A DNA stretch of 64,000 nt, from assembly GCF_034427455.1 (NCBI RefSeq), contig NZ_JAXQNN010000006.1, forward strand, positions 1 to 64,000, in the 5' to 3' direction. Position 1 is the stretch's first letter. Every line of letters starts with the position of its first letter. A program made the position numbers and the translations under genes. A model generated the notes under the pieces. The model was not told the origin of the DNA. It saw nothing but the letters and a program-made list of their open reading frames with translations, and did no database searches. Shown piece by piece: positions 46,809 through 56,283 of the stretch. The DNA comes from Jeotgalibacillus haloalkalitolerans. Its GTDB lineage: Bacteria; Bacillota; Bacilli; Bacillales; Jeotgalibacillaceae.

Positions 46809-47046
46809 TTCGTTACAAATTCATTATTCTTTTATTACAAAGCTGTCATTACTTCTGATCGCATATATTGTAACCCCTGTTCTGAAGGGAATCACGCTTT
46901 GTCGAATCCGCCCCGGTCTGTTCCCCGCTGATGTAACATTCCCTTATCCCTACCTTTGTCACTCTACGCTGTGCTGTATTTAGTCTATACTACTCGGAGA
47001 ATACTGTTAAATTCGGACGACGATGATGATAACGGAGGAATGTTGT

Positions 47047-48054
47047 ATGCTTTCAAATGCTGAAATCGGTATCGACTTAGGTACTGCTAATATACTTGTG
47101 TATAGTAAAAGTAAAGGAATTATTATGAATGAGCCGTCGGTTGTTGCAATCGATGTAAATACCAAAAAAGTCTTAGCTGTCGGAACAGACGCTAAAAGCA
47201 TGATTGGTAAAACACCAGGGAATATCGTGGCAGTCCGCCCTTTAAAAGACGGCGTCATTGCTGACTTTGATGTCACAACGGAAATGTTGAAGCACATTAT
47301 GTCTTCAATTGGCAAAAAGATGGGCTTCTCACTGCGTAAGCCAAGTGTTGTTGTATGTACACCATCGGGCGCTACGTCTGTTGAAAGAAGAGCCATCCAG
47401 GACGCTGTAAAGCACAGTGGTGCGAAGCACGTTCACTTAATAGAAGAGCCGGTTGCTGCTGCGATCGGAGCAGATCTTCCTGTCGGCGAGCCGGTTGCCA
47501 ACGTAGTTGTGGATATTGGCGGCGGAACAACAGAAGTCGCGATCATTTCATATGGCGGCGTTGTATCCTGCAATACAATACGCGTGGCCGGTGACAAAAT
47601 GGATGAAGACATCATTCAGCACGTCAGAAAGGCTTATAACCTGTTGATTGGTGAGCGGACAGCTGAACAGATTAAGATGGAAGTTGGACATGCACCGATA
47701 CAGCATGACGTAAGGGAAATGGAAATCCGCGGACGTGACCTTGTAACAGGTCTCCCGAAAACCATTACACTTCAATCTACTGAGGTTCAATCTGCTATTC
47801 AGGAGTCACTGTTAAGTATTCTTGAGGCAATTCGTTCAACACTCGAGAACTGTCCTCCCGAACTAAGTGGTGATATCGTAGACCGCGGTGTGATCTTAAC
47901 AGGCGGCGGTGCACTGCTGAACGGCCTGCAGCAATGGCTGAGTGAAGAAATTGTTGTACCTGTGCATATTGCGCCAAACCCGCTTGAGTCTGTAGCGATC
48001 GGAACGGGCAAGTCATTATCTGTCATTGACAAGCTTCAAAAAGCAGCTAAATAA
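47047..48054 (+). CDS. mreBH: Actin-like cell-shape protein, MreB family (MreBH)
   Basis: 335 residues. Actin-type ATP-binding motifs [34 protein letters not shown] and [14 protein letters not shown] are all present. It polymerises on the inner membrane and guides lateral wall synthesis. The assignment to MreBH rather than MreB or Mbl rests on its solitary position downstream of ampS, as in B. subtilis, and its lack of mreC/mreD neighbours. GGAGG lies 8 nt before the ATG. Confidence 0.85.
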   Translation: MLSNAEIGIDLGTANILVYSKSKGIIMNEPSVVAIDVNTKKVLAVGTDAKSMIGKTPGNIVAVRPLKDGVIADFDVTTEMLKHIMSSIGKKMGFSLRKPSVVVCTPSGATSVERRAIQDAVKHSGAKHVHLIEEPVAAAIGADLPVGEPVANVVVDIGGGTTEVAIISYGGVVSCNTIRVAGDKMDEDIIQHVRKAYNLLIGERTAEQIKMEVGHAPIQHDVREMEIRGRDLVTGLPKTITLQSTEVQSAIQESLLSILEAIRSTLENCPPELSGDIVDRGVILTGGGALLNGLQQWLSEEIVVPVHIAPNPLESVAIGTGKSLSVIDKLQKAAK

Positions 48055-48060
48055 GCTAAA

Positions 48061-48222
48061 AAAGCCCGGGACAAATAGTCTCGGGCTTTTAAGATCGTTC
48101 CGCTGCGCTTCATGCGGACGCTTTCCGGACGGAGGTTGCTGAGCCTCCTCAGCCTGCTGCCTGCGGGTCTCAGCTTCCCTCTATACTTCCCGGAGTCGCC
48201 GCCTTCCGCCCCGCTGCACTAA
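48061..48222 (+). repeat. Composite hairpin plus palindromic repeat, copy 11
   Basis: AAAGCCCGGGAC pairs with GTCTCGGGCTTT (48061-48089). The repeat 48096-48222 has GCGGACGCTTTCCGGACGG and a changed centre (GCCTGCTGCCTGCGGGTC). It starts 6 nt after mreBH and probably ends its transcript. Confidence 0.86.
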
Positions 48223-48282
48223 CATTTTATTAATAAATTGGATAATGAATCAAACTTATGTTTTGTCAGCAGACTCTCTTTT

Positions 48283-49419
48283 CTATTTAACTCCTGTAAA
48301 AGGGCACACGTTACTCTTCTTCTCATTTTTCTGAAGCAGTGAATCCTGATAAAAGAAATTAGGTGATTTCCATGTGTTATCATACTGCTTGTGAAAAATA
48401 TGAGTGGATGCCGGTGATACAGGTGGAATCAGCCAGGTCCAGTCCCCGGTTACTTCCCTTCCTGCCTCTTTCTCTTTCTGTTCAAATAATTGAAACTGCT
48501 GACTTGCCGAATGATGATCGACAATACTCACACCCGCCTGTTTAAAAGAATGCATAACGGCTGTGCAAAGCTCAATCACTGCACGGTCCTTCCACATTGA
48601 AGACTGCAGCTGAGTGTTCAGATCAAATGCTTCAGCAGTTGCTCTCAGCATGTTGTAACGGTTCTCATCAGTGAAATTACGTGCAGCAATTTCCGTTTCC
48701 ATATACCAGCCGTTAAATGGCGCAGCCTGATATTCAATGCCACCGATCTCAAGCTTCATCTCAGAAATGATCGGCACTGCATACCATTTCAAATCAAGTT
48801 GATTAAATGCCTGGTTTTCCGTGTGTGTAATCTGAACCTCTTTAACCAGATGATTAGGAATCTCAAACAAATAAGGCTCATTTACGCCAATCTGAATGAC
48901 AATCGGAAGAATATCAAAAGGTGTACCCTTCCCCTTCCAGCCAAGCTGCCGGCAAAAATCAGTAAATTCAACTGAATGCGGGTCGCCGGTAATGGTCCCA
49001 TCGTTTTGTTTGTACCCTGCATACCGGATCAATTGATGATTATAAATCCTGACAGGGTCTTCTGATGTGCCTGCTGGTTTAAACACGGTAACGGTGGAAC
49101 GGATTTTCCCGCCATTGGTGGCATACTCAATATGCTGAAGCAATGCCTCTTTCACTTCTTCCTTTGTTGCGGCATCTCTCCGGTCAAATACATTCAGGCT
49201 ATTCCAGAACAGACGGCCGATACAGCGGTTACTGTTTCGCCATGCAAGCTTTGCCCCAAACGTCAGCTCCTCACTCGTATGTGCATAGGTGCCCGTCTTC
49301 CTTATTGCGTCTAAGACATCCAGTAAACGCTTTTCACATGCTTCCTGACTAAAATGATTTTCTATATAAAACTGTTTAATAAATGTTTCTGCTTTTTGAT
49401 ATAGAGGATGTTCCATCAT
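48283..49419 (-). CDS. nos: Bacterial nitric oxide synthase oxygenase
   Basis: 378 residues. It makes NO from arginine with haem and tetrahydrofolate/biopterin, taking electrons from housekeeping flavodoxins since no reductase domain is fused. AWRNSNRCIGRLFWNSLNVF holds the haem-thiolate cysteine, and GWYMETEIAARNF holds the substrate-binding glutamate. In Bacillales NO protects against oxidative stress. The start was set at 49419 (ATGATG after CAGGG); the frame is open to 49497. Monocistronic. Confidence 0.93.
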   Translation of the reverse strand: MMEHPLYQKAETFIKQFYIENHFSQEACEKRLLDVLDAIRKTGTYAHTSEELTFGAKLAWRNSNRCIGRLFWNSLNVFDRRDAATKEEVKEALLQHIEYATNGGKIRSTVTVFKPAGTSEDPVRIYNHQLIRYAGYKQNDGTITGDPHSVEFTDFCRQLGWKGKGTPFDILPIVIQIGVNEPYLFEIPNHLVKEVQITHTENQAFNQLDLKWYAVPIISEMKLEIGGIEYQAAPFNGWYMETEIAARNFTDENRYNMLRATAEAFDLNTQLQSSMWKDRAVIELCTAVMHSFKQAGVSIVDHHSASQQFQLFEQKEKEAGREVTGDWTWLIPPVSPASTHIFHKQYDNTWKSPNFFYQDSLLQKNEKKSNVCPFTGVK

Positions 49420-49540
49420 GTTTTCACAACCCTGTACTGATATATGGCTCATCTTAACACAGAATATTCTTTTGCAGTGCTTGTGAATATGCACCATTTA
49501 TTGAACTTTATAGACTGGAGACTGAATTTCTGACAGAACA

Positions 49541-49567
49541 AAAAAAAGACAGCCCGTAAGCTGTCTT
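49541..49567 (-). terminator. Terminator after yitT-like gene
   Basis: On the minus strand AAGACAGC and GCTGTCTT pair around TTACGG, followed by Ts. Confidence 0.85.
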
Positions 49568-49569
49568 CA

Positions 49570-50418
49570 TTAAGCAAGTCTTTTAAAATTCTGACCCAGT
49601 ATTTCATTCATGTTATGAACAGTGATAAATGCTTTTTCATCCTGTTTACCGATATAATTCTTCAGACGGGACAGATCTTTCCGTCCCAGGATGGTTGTAA
49701 TGACTTCTTTCTGCTCATAATTAAAAGCACCTTTAGCCGTATGAATTGTTGCGCCTCTGCCAAGCTCGCCAACGATAAATGCGCGGATCAGTGCACTCTT
49801 CTGACTGATGATCACAACTTCTTTATTCGCATTAAACTGCTGAAGCGTGTAATCAATCATCAGACCGTTCAGAATAACCCCAAAGAATGCGTACATTCCG
49901 GCCTGCGCACCGAAAAGCAGTGAAGATGACAGGGCAACAGCAAGGTCGGAAAACAGCACGGCTCTGCCGATTTCAACCTTAATATATTTATTCAGAATCA
50001 TCGCAATGATATCTGTTCCGCCCGTTGAAGCACGCTGGTGGAAAACAATGCCCATACCAATCGCAGCAATACACTGACCGATAATCAGCTGGATTAAAAT
50101 ATCATCGCTGAGCGGTGCTGTAACCGGGGCTACGAGTTCGAGCAGCCATACATATCCTGACAGCGCAAAGCTTGTATAAATCGTCTTAGCGCCAAACTGA
50201 AAGCCAAGAAAGATCACACCTAATATAAATAAGACAATATTAACAAAAATCATAAAAAGTCCGATTGAAATGCCCGGAAACAGTGAATTCAGCACAATGG
50301 ACATTCCGCTGACCCCGCCTGTTGCAAGGTTATTTGGCGACAGGAAAAAGTGAACATTCACTGCAACAAAAAACGCACCGAGATTCATAAGTAAAAAAGT
50401 GATTAATTTCTTAGTCAT
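49570..50418 (-). CDS. YitT/DUF2179 family membrane protein
   Basis: 282 residues. Five membrane helices (residues about 5-165) include FFLSPNNLATGGVSGMSIVL and GTDIIAMILNKY, and a C-terminal DUF2179 domain has GRGATIHTAKGAFNYEQKEV. The family (YitT, YpjC, YvjA, YqfU) has no established function. The start at 50418 follows GGGGGAGG. A hairpin with a T-run lies 20-55 nt upstream on the same strand. Confidence 0.83.
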   Translation of the reverse strand: MTKKLITFLLMNLGAFFVAVNVHFFLSPNNLATGGVSGMSIVLNSLFPGISIGLFMIFVNIVLFILGVIFLGFQFGAKTIYTSFALSGYVWLLELVAPVTAPLSDDILIQLIIGQCIAAIGMGIVFHQRASTGGTDIIAMILNKYIKVEIGRAVLFSDLAVALSSSLLFGAQAGMYAFFGVILNGLMIDYTLQQFNANKEVVIISQKSALIRAFIVGELGRGATIHTAKGAFNYEQKEVITTILGRKDLSRLKNYIGKQDEKAFITVHNMNEILGQNFKRLA

Positions 50419-50447
50419 ACGAAATGCCTCCCCCTGAAAAAAGTACA

Positions 50448-50473
50448 AGGCGCCGAACTTTCACCCGGAGCCT
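50448..50473 (-). terminator. Hairpin upstream of the yitT-like gene
   Basis: On the minus strand AGGCTCCG and CGGCGCCT pair (one mismatch), followed by TTGTACTTTTTT. It may end yetF transcription or act as an attenuator for the yitT-like gene. I see no known riboswitch core. Confidence 0.5.
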
Positions 50474-50621
50474 AGTCGTTATTCAAATATCACGTCATTT
50501 AAGCTGTTTTCATTCACAAAAACGCATTATACGCGCTCTCTGACGCCATGTAAAGGAGGAAACTTTCATACAGAATCGTAGACTTTTTCAGATATTTTTA
50601 ATGATTCTTTGCGCTGAATAA

Positions 50622-51455
50622 TCATGCATGCTGACGCACGATCCTCATGCATTCTTCCATTATTTCAGCATTTTTATGAAAAATAAGACTTTCTCTTTCA
50701 CCCGTTTTTTTACTGACTTTCAGAAACTCTTTTCTGCATTTTTCCAGTAAATCAACCAGTTCTCTCTCATCCTCAGTCCGATCGTAGAGATCCATAAAGA
50801 TCGTTCCATCCGTATTAATCTGGGCTAAAAATACATCCGCCACGCTGACACCTTTCCGCTCCATCTGCTCCCGTAACCAATTGACATCTCTGCCGATGGA
50901 TTGAAGGGCTTTTTCTACAGGCTTCCCATCCATAATAATCGATTCCGGCGGCTTCCCATCTTGGAATTTCTCTTTTATATCTTCCTGTACCACAGGCATT
51001 TTTGCTTTTTTAAGCATGACATTTAATTCACCTGAAGCCTCAAGAATCGCAAAATTCACATCTGAAATTGAAAATACGTCTTTTCTTCTCAGAAGTTCCA
51101 TTAACTCATCAGTAGAATACCTTTCCTTTTTTAAATTTTTTTCTATGATCTTGCCCTGCTGGATGAAGACTGTCCCTTCCCCTTCCACAAGATCCCTTAC
51201 TTTTTTACTTTTTAATGAGATATAATCAATGATCAGCGGGATGGAAATAAAAGATACAATCCCAAGCACCCCATGCAGAAATTGCCGGTCAAGTCCTGTG
51301 ATTACCTCTGCTCCGATACTCCCGATTGTAATACCCGTTACATATTCAAAGAATGAGAGCTGGGAAATCTGTTTTTTTCCAAGCAGCTTGGTACAGACAA
51401 ACAGCACCATGACCATGAGCAGCCCTCTGACAATCACCATTAACCAATCACTCAT
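50622..51455 (-). CDS. YetF/DUF421 family membrane protein
   Basis: 277 residues. Three N-terminal helices contain VCTKLLGKKQISQLSFFEYV and TGITIGSIGAE, then a cytoplasmic DUF421 domain with SISDVNFAILEASGELNVML and a YetF-like tail. Family members occur in spore-formers (YetF, YdfS, YkjA) with unknown function. The start ATG at 51455 overlaps the stop of the small upstream gene (ATGA). Confidence 0.85.
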   Translation of the reverse strand: MSDWLMVIVRGLLMVMVLFVCTKLLGKKQISQLSFFEYVTGITIGSIGAEVITGLDRQFLHGVLGIVSFISIPLIIDYISLKSKKVRDLVEGEGTVFIQQGKIIEKNLKKERYSTDELMELLRRKDVFSISDVNFAILEASGELNVMLKKAKMPVVQEDIKEKFQDGKPPESIIMDGKPVEKALQSIGRDVNWLREQMERKGVSVADVFLAQINTDGTIFMDLYDRTEDERELVDLLEKCRKEFLKVSKKTGERESLIFHKNAEIMEECMRIVRQHA

Positions 51456-51604
51456 CTATGGCTCTCCTTTAACTGCTTCAGTTCTCTTTCCATCCTTGAG
51501 ATCTCATCAACGATGTCTGCGTATTCAAGCGTTTTTTCTTTATCTTCAATCCACTTTTGAATCGTGAACAGCTGTTGTTCAAGGTGTTCTATTTGATTTT
51601 GCAT
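51452..51604 (-). CDS. 50-residue coiled-coil protein coupled to YetF
   Basis: It starts MQNQIEHLEQQLFTIQKWIE and ends MERELKQLKESHR; nearly all of it is predicted amphipathic helix. AAAGGATG lies 8-9 nt before the ATG at 51604, and its TGA overlaps the yetF ATG by translational coupling. I do not recognise the family. The coupling suggests a partner or assembly factor for the membrane protein. Confidence 0.6.
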   Translation of the reverse strand: MQNQIEHLEQQLFTIQKWIEDKEKTLEYADIVDEISRMERELKQLKESHR

Positions 51605-51658
51605 TCAGATCACATCCTTTATGCATTATCTTCTCCAATTCTGTTTTTATACATACAA

Positions 51659-51823
51659 AAAGGCTGGGACATAAAAATGTCTCAGCCTTTTAAAGTCGTT
51701 TCGTTGCGCTTCAGGCGGACGCTTTCCGGACGGAGGTCGCTAAGCCTCCTCGCCTGCGGCTGCGGGGTCTCAGCTTCCCTCTATTCGTCCCGGAGTCGCC
51801 GCCTTTCACTCCGCTGCACTAAG
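51659..51823 (+). repeat. Composite hairpin plus palindromic repeat, copy 12
   Basis: AAAGGCTGGGACAT and ATGTCTCAGCCTTT pair (51659-51690). The repeat 51697-51823 has the standard arms. It lies between the 50-residue gene and queF, both on the minus strand, so the hairpin is not placed as a terminator of a plus-strand gene. Confidence 0.87.
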
Positions 51824-51887
51824 TTTAATTTAAATATTAAGAGGTTCGAAACTCACTTTACAACATTTTATCTCAACCTCTTTAAAC

Positions 51888-52385
51888 TTAACGATTATCT
51901 ATTTTCTCCGGATACATATCATGATTCATCAGTCTATGATAAGCCATTTCTTCATACTTCGTGCCAGGCTTACCGTAGTTTGTGTATGGATCAATTGAAA
52001 TACCGCCGCGTGGCGTGAATTTGCCCCATACCTCAATATAACGTGGATCCATCAGTTCAATCAGATCGTTCATGATGATATTCATGCAGTCTTCATGAAA
52101 GTCTCCATGGTTTCTGAAGCTGAACAGATACAGTTTCAGAGACTTACTCTCAACCATTTTCTGATCAGGAATATAGCTGATATAAATCGTGGCAAAATCC
52201 GGCTGATTCGTTTTTGGGCAGAGTGATGTAAATTCCGGACAGTTGAATTTCACGAAATAATCTCTGTTTACATGCTTATTATCAAATGCTTCAAGTACGC
52301 CCGGGTCATAGTCAAATGAATACGGTACATTCTTTTCCCCAAGCAGATTAACGCCTTCAAGCTCTTTCTCATTACGTCCTGACAT
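51888..52385 (-). CDS. queF: NADPH-dependent 7-cyano-7-deazaguanine reductase QueF
   Basis: 165 residues, the unimodular form. It reduces preQ0 to preQ1 for queuosine in t[22 protein letters not shown] has the nucleophilic Cys and Asp; [15 protein letters not shown] is the NADPH-site QueF motif; [12 protein letters not shown] follows. No other queuosine gene lies in the window. TGGAGGG precedes the ATG. A hairpin in the leader is described separately. Confidence 0.93.
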   Translation of the reverse strand: MSGRNEKELEGVNLLGEKNVPYSFDYDPGVLEAFDNKHVNRDYFVKFNCPEFTSLCPKTNQPDFATIYISYIPDQKMVESKSLKLYLFSFRNHGDFHEDCMNIIMNDLIELMDPRYIEVWGKFTPRGGISIDPYTNYGKPGTKYEEMAYHRLMNHDMYPEKIDNR

Positions 52386-52407
52386 GTGGTTTCCCTCCAG
52401 ATATTAA

Positions 52408-52431
52408 AAGTTCAGGTAACTGCCCGAACTT
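52408..52431 (-). promoter_or_regulatory. Hairpin in the queF leader
   Basis: On the minus strand AAGTTCGGG and CCTGAACTT pair around CAGTTA, ending about 12 nt before the ribosome site. The loop resembles a preQ1-I element in part, but the A-rich tail is missing. Confidence 0.35.
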
Positions 52432-52517
52432 GATTTTTAATGCATGCAGAAAAAGCGCCCTCAAAGATGCTTTCACCTGTATGATTATTTTACTGATTGC
52501 TCAATTCAAAAGCAAGA

Positions 52518-52985
52518 TCAGCGTTTTTTTACTGGTATACCAATTTTCAGAGTAGGAGACATTTTATAAGGATTGTAATCTGCATCATATACTTCTATAT
52601 GATCCAGACCGTTCTGCTGTACCTGAAGTCCCTGCTCCACTGCCCACTTCATTAATTTTTCATAGCTCTTCCATGCATGCTGACCCTTATGCTCTGTGAC
52701 AGCATAATCATGTGAAGGTACAATAATTCTGTACATATCAGAAGGAAATACTGTACTTCTGAATGCCTCTGTCCCGAAATAATACGTAAAGCCCCCCGGC
52801 CTATCCTGATAGGATAAACCGATGAAATCAGAGTTTTCCTGTGCAATGCCCATGCTTAAGAGCCTGTCACGTGCTTCTTCAATCACAGGAAAGATATCTC
52901 CATGTGCAGCTGCTTCATAAGTACCTGTCCATTTCATGCCAATAAAGTAAAAGCTGGATTTCCTTACGATTTCAAAGTCAGCCAT
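52518..52985 (-). CDS. GyrI-like/AraC effector-binding domain protein
   Basis: 155 residues. The single SOUL/GyrI-like ligand-binding domain reads FEIVRKSSFYFIGMKWTGTY at the start and ends YKMSPTLKIGIPVKK. There is no DNA-binding domain. Such stand-alone domains bind small molecules or, in GyrI, affect gyrase; the role here is unknown. The start at 52985 follows AGGAGA; the frame is open 17 codons further up without a ribosome site. It is divergent from msrAB. Confidence 0.75.
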   Translation of the reverse strand: MADFEIVRKSSFYFIGMKWTGTYEAAAHGDIFPVIEEARDRLLSMGIAQENSDFIGLSYQDRPGGFTYYFGTEAFRSTVFPSDMYRIIVPSHDYAVTEHKGQHAWKSYEKLMKWAVEQGLQVQQNGLDHIEVYDADYNPYKMSPTLKIGIPVKKR

Positions 52986-53138
52986 CTCTGCTCTCCTTTC
53001 TTTCAAACGGAAGCGATTATTCTTATATTTTAGCAAATTCTGAATACTTTTGGTTAAGTCAACACATTATTTTTATTAAACAATCGTAAAATATGTTATT
53101 TTAAAGCTAGAAGGATCATCGTAGAATGGGGTGTTGAA

Positions 53139-54287
53139 ATGAAAAAGAAAAGTTGGGTGATGCTGATACCCGGTGTGATTCTGGTCGGGGCAATCATCTT
53201 TTTTGTGTTTTCAGATGAGTTGCTGAACCGTTCATACGGAAGCGAAGCAAGTAACCCTGCTGATCTGGCGCCAAATGAAGAAGTTGCGATCTTTGCAGGC
53301 GGCTGTTTCTGGTGTATGGAACCTCCTTTTGAAAAGCTTGCAGGGGTAAGAGACGCTGTATCCGGCTATACGGGCGGAGATGAGGAAAACCCTGAATATA
53401 GAGAAGTGGCAAATGGTGAAACAGGTCACACTGAAGCAGTGCAGGTGATCTATGACCCTGAAGTAATCAGTTATGAAGACCTGCTGGATGTTTTCTGGCG
53501 TCAGATTGACCCGACAGATGCTGACGGACAGTTTGTTGACCGCGGAAAACAGTATCGTCCTGAAATTTTCGTACAGAATGAAGAAGAACGGGAAGCTGCC
53601 GAAACCTCTAAACAGGAGATCATAGATTCAGGCCGTTTTGACGGGGAGATTATTGTACCGGTAACTGATGCATCAACGTTTTATATTGCTGAAGAATACC
53701 ACCAGGATTACTATCTGAAAAATGGTGACCGCTATTACTTCTACCGCACAAGTTCAGGAAGAGACCAGTTTTTGAACCAGTACTGGGATGAAGATGAACG
53801 GGAAGTAGATCTGCCAACAAAATCAGAGGTTGAAGAAGAAAGTCCTTACGCTGTGAACTATACTGATGAAGAACTGCGCGAGATGCTGACTGACATTCAA
53901 TATGAAGTCACACAGGAAGACGGCACTGAAGAGGCCTTCAATAATGAGTATGACGGATTTTATGAAGACGGCATCTATGTGGATATTGTCTCCGGGGAAC
54001 CGTTATTCAGCTCTAAGGATAAATACGACTCACGTACAGGCTGGCCATCATTTACAAAACCGCTTGTCCCTGAAAATATCGTAGAAGTTGAAGACCCGGG
54101 TATCTTTGGGATGCGGATTGAAGTCAGAAGTAAATACGCAGACTCACACCTTGGGCATGTATTTGAAGATGGTCCGGAACCGACCGGACTCCGTTACTGT
54201 ATGAACTCAGCAGCTATGCGTTTTATCCCTGCTGAAGACCTTGAAGAAGAAGGATACGGAGAATTTTCATACCTGTTTGAATCATAA
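53139..54287 (+). CDS. msrAB: Membrane-anchored methionine sulfoxide reductase MsrA-MsrB fusion
   Basis: 382 residues. The N-terminal helix (residues 5-25) is a signal anchor. MsrA follows with [16 protein letters not shown] (catalytic Cys), [12 protein letters not shown] and [10 protein letters not shown]. MsrB comes next with [13 protein letters not shown] and [15 protein letters not shown] (catalytic Cys). The zinc CxxC pairs of some MsrB are absent, as in B. subtilis MsrB. The anchor puts both domains outside the membrane, where they would repair oxidised surface proteins. The electron donor is unknown. A GGGG site precedes the ATG. Confidence 0.9.
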   Translation: MKKKSWVMLIPGVILVGAIIFFVFSDELLNRSYGSEASNPADLAPNEEVAIFAGGCFWCMEPPFEKLAGVRDAVSGYTGGDEENPEYREVANGETGHTEAVQVIYDPEVISYEDLLDVFWRQIDPTDADGQFVDRGKQYRPEIFVQNEEEREAAETSKQEIIDSGRFDGEIIVPVTDASTFYIAEEYHQDYYLKNGDRYYFYRTSSGRDQFLNQYWDEDEREVDLPTKSEVEEESPYAVNYTDEELREMLTDIQYEVTQEDGTEEAFNNEYDGFYEDGIYVDIVSGEPLFSSKDKYDSRTGWPSFTKPLVPENIVEVEDPGIFGMRIEVRSKYADSHLGHVFEDGPEPTGLRYCMNSAAMRFIPAEDLEEEGYGEFSYLFES

Positions 54288-54289
54288 TC

Positions 54290-54337
54290 AGAACCGCCAC
54301 CTGGCTAAAAATTAGACAGATGGCGGTTCTTTTTTTA
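54290..54337 (+). terminator. Terminator after msrAB
   Basis: AGAACCGCCACCTG and CAGATGGCGGTTCT pair, followed by TTTTTT. Confidence 0.88.
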
Positions 54338-54370
54338 AAATAGAGGTAAGTTACGCTAAGGAGGATACAT

Positions 54371-54937
54371 ATGACACTATTATCAGAGATTCTTTCATTT
54401 AACGAGACATTTGTTGAAGAAAAGCAGTACGAGCCTTATGTAACAACGAAAATTCCTAATAAAAAGCTGGTCATCCTGACTTGCATGGATACAAGATTAG
54501 TAGAGCTTTTACCGAAATCCATGAACGTGAAAAACGGTGATGTAAAAATGGTGCGTAATGCCGGCGCTGTGATTACACATCCATTTGGAAGTATCATGAG
54601 AAGCCTTCTTGTAGCGATCTATGAATTACAGGCTGAAGAAGTGTTAGTGATTGGTCATTATGATTGCGGCATGAGTGCTGTCAACAGTTATGAAACAGTT
54701 GAAAAGATGAAGGCACGCGGGGTTTCCGGGGATGTGCTGGAAACATTATCTTATTCAGGTGTTGATATTCACGCGTGGCTGAAAGGCTTTGATGACGTGA
54801 CAGAGAGCGTGAAGAACAGTGTGGAAATGGTACGTAACCACCCACTGATGGATAAAAATGTACCGGTGCACGGACTTGTTGTAGATCCGAGCAACGGTAA
54901 GCTTGATTTAGTGGAAGAAGGATACAATAAATCATGA
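54371..54937 (+). CDS. ytiB: Beta-carbonic anhydrase (YtiB-like)
   Basis: 188 residues. It interconverts CO2 and bicarbonate. LTCMDTRLVELLP gives the zinc Cys with the Asp-Arg pair, and VIGHYDCGMSAV gives the His and second Cys. This matches the YtiB branch of beta-carbonic anhydrases. AAGGAGG lies 6 nt before the ATG. It is flanked by terminators on both sides, so it is monocistronic. Confidence 0.9.
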   Translation: MTLLSEILSFNETFVEEKQYEPYVTTKIPNKKLVILTCMDTRLVELLPKSMNVKNGDVKMVRNAGAVITHPFGSIMRSLLVAIYELQAEEVLVIGHYDCGMSAVNSYETVEKMKARGVSGDVLETLSYSGVDIHAWLKGFDDVTESVKNSVEMVRNHPLMDKNVPVHGLVVDPSNGKLDLVEEGYNKS

Positions 54938-54938
54938 A

Positions 54939-54976
54939 AAAAAGGTGTGCGGAAAATGATTCCGCACACCTTTTAT
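54939..54976. terminator. Bidirectional terminator, ytiB/DUF1349 gene
   Basis: AAAAGGTGTGCGGAA and TTCCGCACACCTTTT pair with A and T runs, between convergent genes. Confidence 0.9.
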
Positions 54977-55575
54977 TTTACTTCCTTCTGGACCGTCCAC
55001 GTATGAAAAACGGTTGTAAAGCTGCCCTCTGCTGACGGACTGCAGGCGTATAACCCAAGCTTCACCGGTCCATTTGGCTCGTCATGCAGCCTCATAATCC
55101 GGAGCTGTTCAAACTCATCATCATGGGCTGACTTTGCCCAGACACGGTAGTCTCCTCCCGCTCTGGTTACTTTAAAAGTTAAAGTCACTTCATCTTCAGG
55201 CGTCGGAAAATTTCTGGATGACCAGTCAGAATATCCGTTATTTGTTGCCACTGAGCCCAAGTATGAATATTTTTCAGGTACATATTCAAGCGATACTTTC
55301 ATCCAGCAGTCATCAGAAATCAGAATGATTAAGCCGGCCTGATCATAACGCTTTTTTGGATCCTTCATTGTGAGTGTAACTTCCGTTTCAAAAGCACCCA
55401 GCAGTTCTTTATAAAAGGCATGACCGTTCATCTGATCAAAGCCATAAAATGTTTTTCTCCAGAAATCAGTTTTTGGCTGCGTGGTGAGACTGAGCTCTTT
55501 ATTATGAAGCGTCCATTCTTCCGGCTTATTCAGCCAGCAACAGTCTTTTGCCTGATCATCCAGTAATGAAAGCAT
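54973..55575 (-). CDS. DUF1349 concanavalin-like protein
   Basis: 200 residues. The beta-sandwich fold is suggested by KTDFWRKTFYGFDQMNGHAF, VSLEYVPEKYSYLGSVATN and VKLGLYACSPSAEGSFTTVF, which are typical of DUF1349 (a laminin-G/regulation-of-enolase-1-like family). The family is thought to bind or process sugars; the role is unknown. There is no signal peptide. The start at 55575 follows AAGGAG; the frame is open to 55620. Confidence 0.8.
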   Translation of the reverse strand: MLSLLDDQAKDCCWLNKPEEWTLHNKELSLTTQPKTDFWRKTFYGFDQMNGHAFYKELLGAFETEVTLTMKDPKKRYDQAGLIILISDDCWMKVSLEYVPEKYSYLGSVATNNGYSDWSSRNFPTPEDEVTLTFKVTRAGGDYRVWAKSAHDDEFEQLRIMRLHDEPNGPVKLGLYACSPSAEGSFTTVFHTWTVQKEVK

Positions 55576-55650
55576 GGTGAGGGCTCCTTTCGATATGGTT
55601 CTAACTTCATGTTTACCCATAAAGTCAGTTCCATAACACCTGCTCAGGAA

Positions 55651-56283
55651 CTATTTTACAAGATCATGCTTAAATGCATAAATAACAGCCTGCGTGCGGT
55701 CCTGCACTTCAAGCTTACCGAGGATATTACTTACGTGTGTTTTAACAGTTTTCAGTGCTATGTAAAGCTCGTCTGCAATTTCCTGATTCGTTTTTCCCTC
55801 TGCAATCAGCATGAGAATCTCAAGCTCTCTTCCTGTCAGTTCTTCATGTGCAGGCTTTACATCCTTCGCTCTCATCCGCTGCATGACCTTTCCAGTCACT
55901 TCAGGTTCAAGTACCGTTTCACCATAATGCGTTTTTCTGATGGCATCTGCTATATCACTCGCCTTTGAAGTTTTTAAAAGGTAGCTGACTGCTCCTGCCT
56001 CTAATGCCGGATACACTTTATCATCATCAAGAAAGCTTGTGACAATCATAATTTTTGCTTCCGGCCACTGCTCAATAATTTTTGCGGTTGCTTCAATTCC
56101 GTCCATTTTTTTCATGACTAAATCCATCAGAATAATATCAGGTTTTAACTCGAGTGCAAGCTCAACTGCGGGCTCTCCATCATCACATTCCCCCACAACC
56201 TCAATATCTTTCTGTGAGGATAAATATGAGCCTACTCCGATTCTGACCATCTCATGATCATCTACAAATAACACCCGGATCAT
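55651..56283 (-). CDS. liaR: Response regulator LiaR/VraR (NarL family)
   Basis: 210 residues. The receiver domain has the acidic pair in [11 protein letters not shown], the phospho-Asp in [14 protein letters not shown] and [15 protein letters not shown] LuxR-type DNA-binding domain reads [20 protein letters not shown] and ends [17 protein letters not shown]. It activates cell-envelope stress genes. The start overlaps the liaS stop by 4 nt. Confidence 0.92.
   Translation of the reverse strand: MIRVLFVDDHEMVRIGVGSYLSSQKDIEVVGECDDGEPAVELALELKPDIILMDLVMKKMDGIEATAKIIEQWPEAKIMIVTSFLDDDKVYPALEAGAVSYLLKTSKASDIADAIRKTHYGETVLEPEVTGKVMQRMRAKDVKPAHEELTGRELEILMLIAEGKTNQEIADELYIALKTVKTHVSNILGKLEVQDRTQAVIYAFKHDLVK

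Noticed and set aside
46873-46906. Sigma-I promoter for mreBH (ACCCC and CGAA)
   Set aside because: Both elements occur upstream, but the 24-bp gap between them appears too long for this sigma factor.
50448-50473. Riboswitch upstream of the yitT-like gene
   Set aside because: The hairpin has no recognisable aptamer core; a plain terminator or attenuator explains it.
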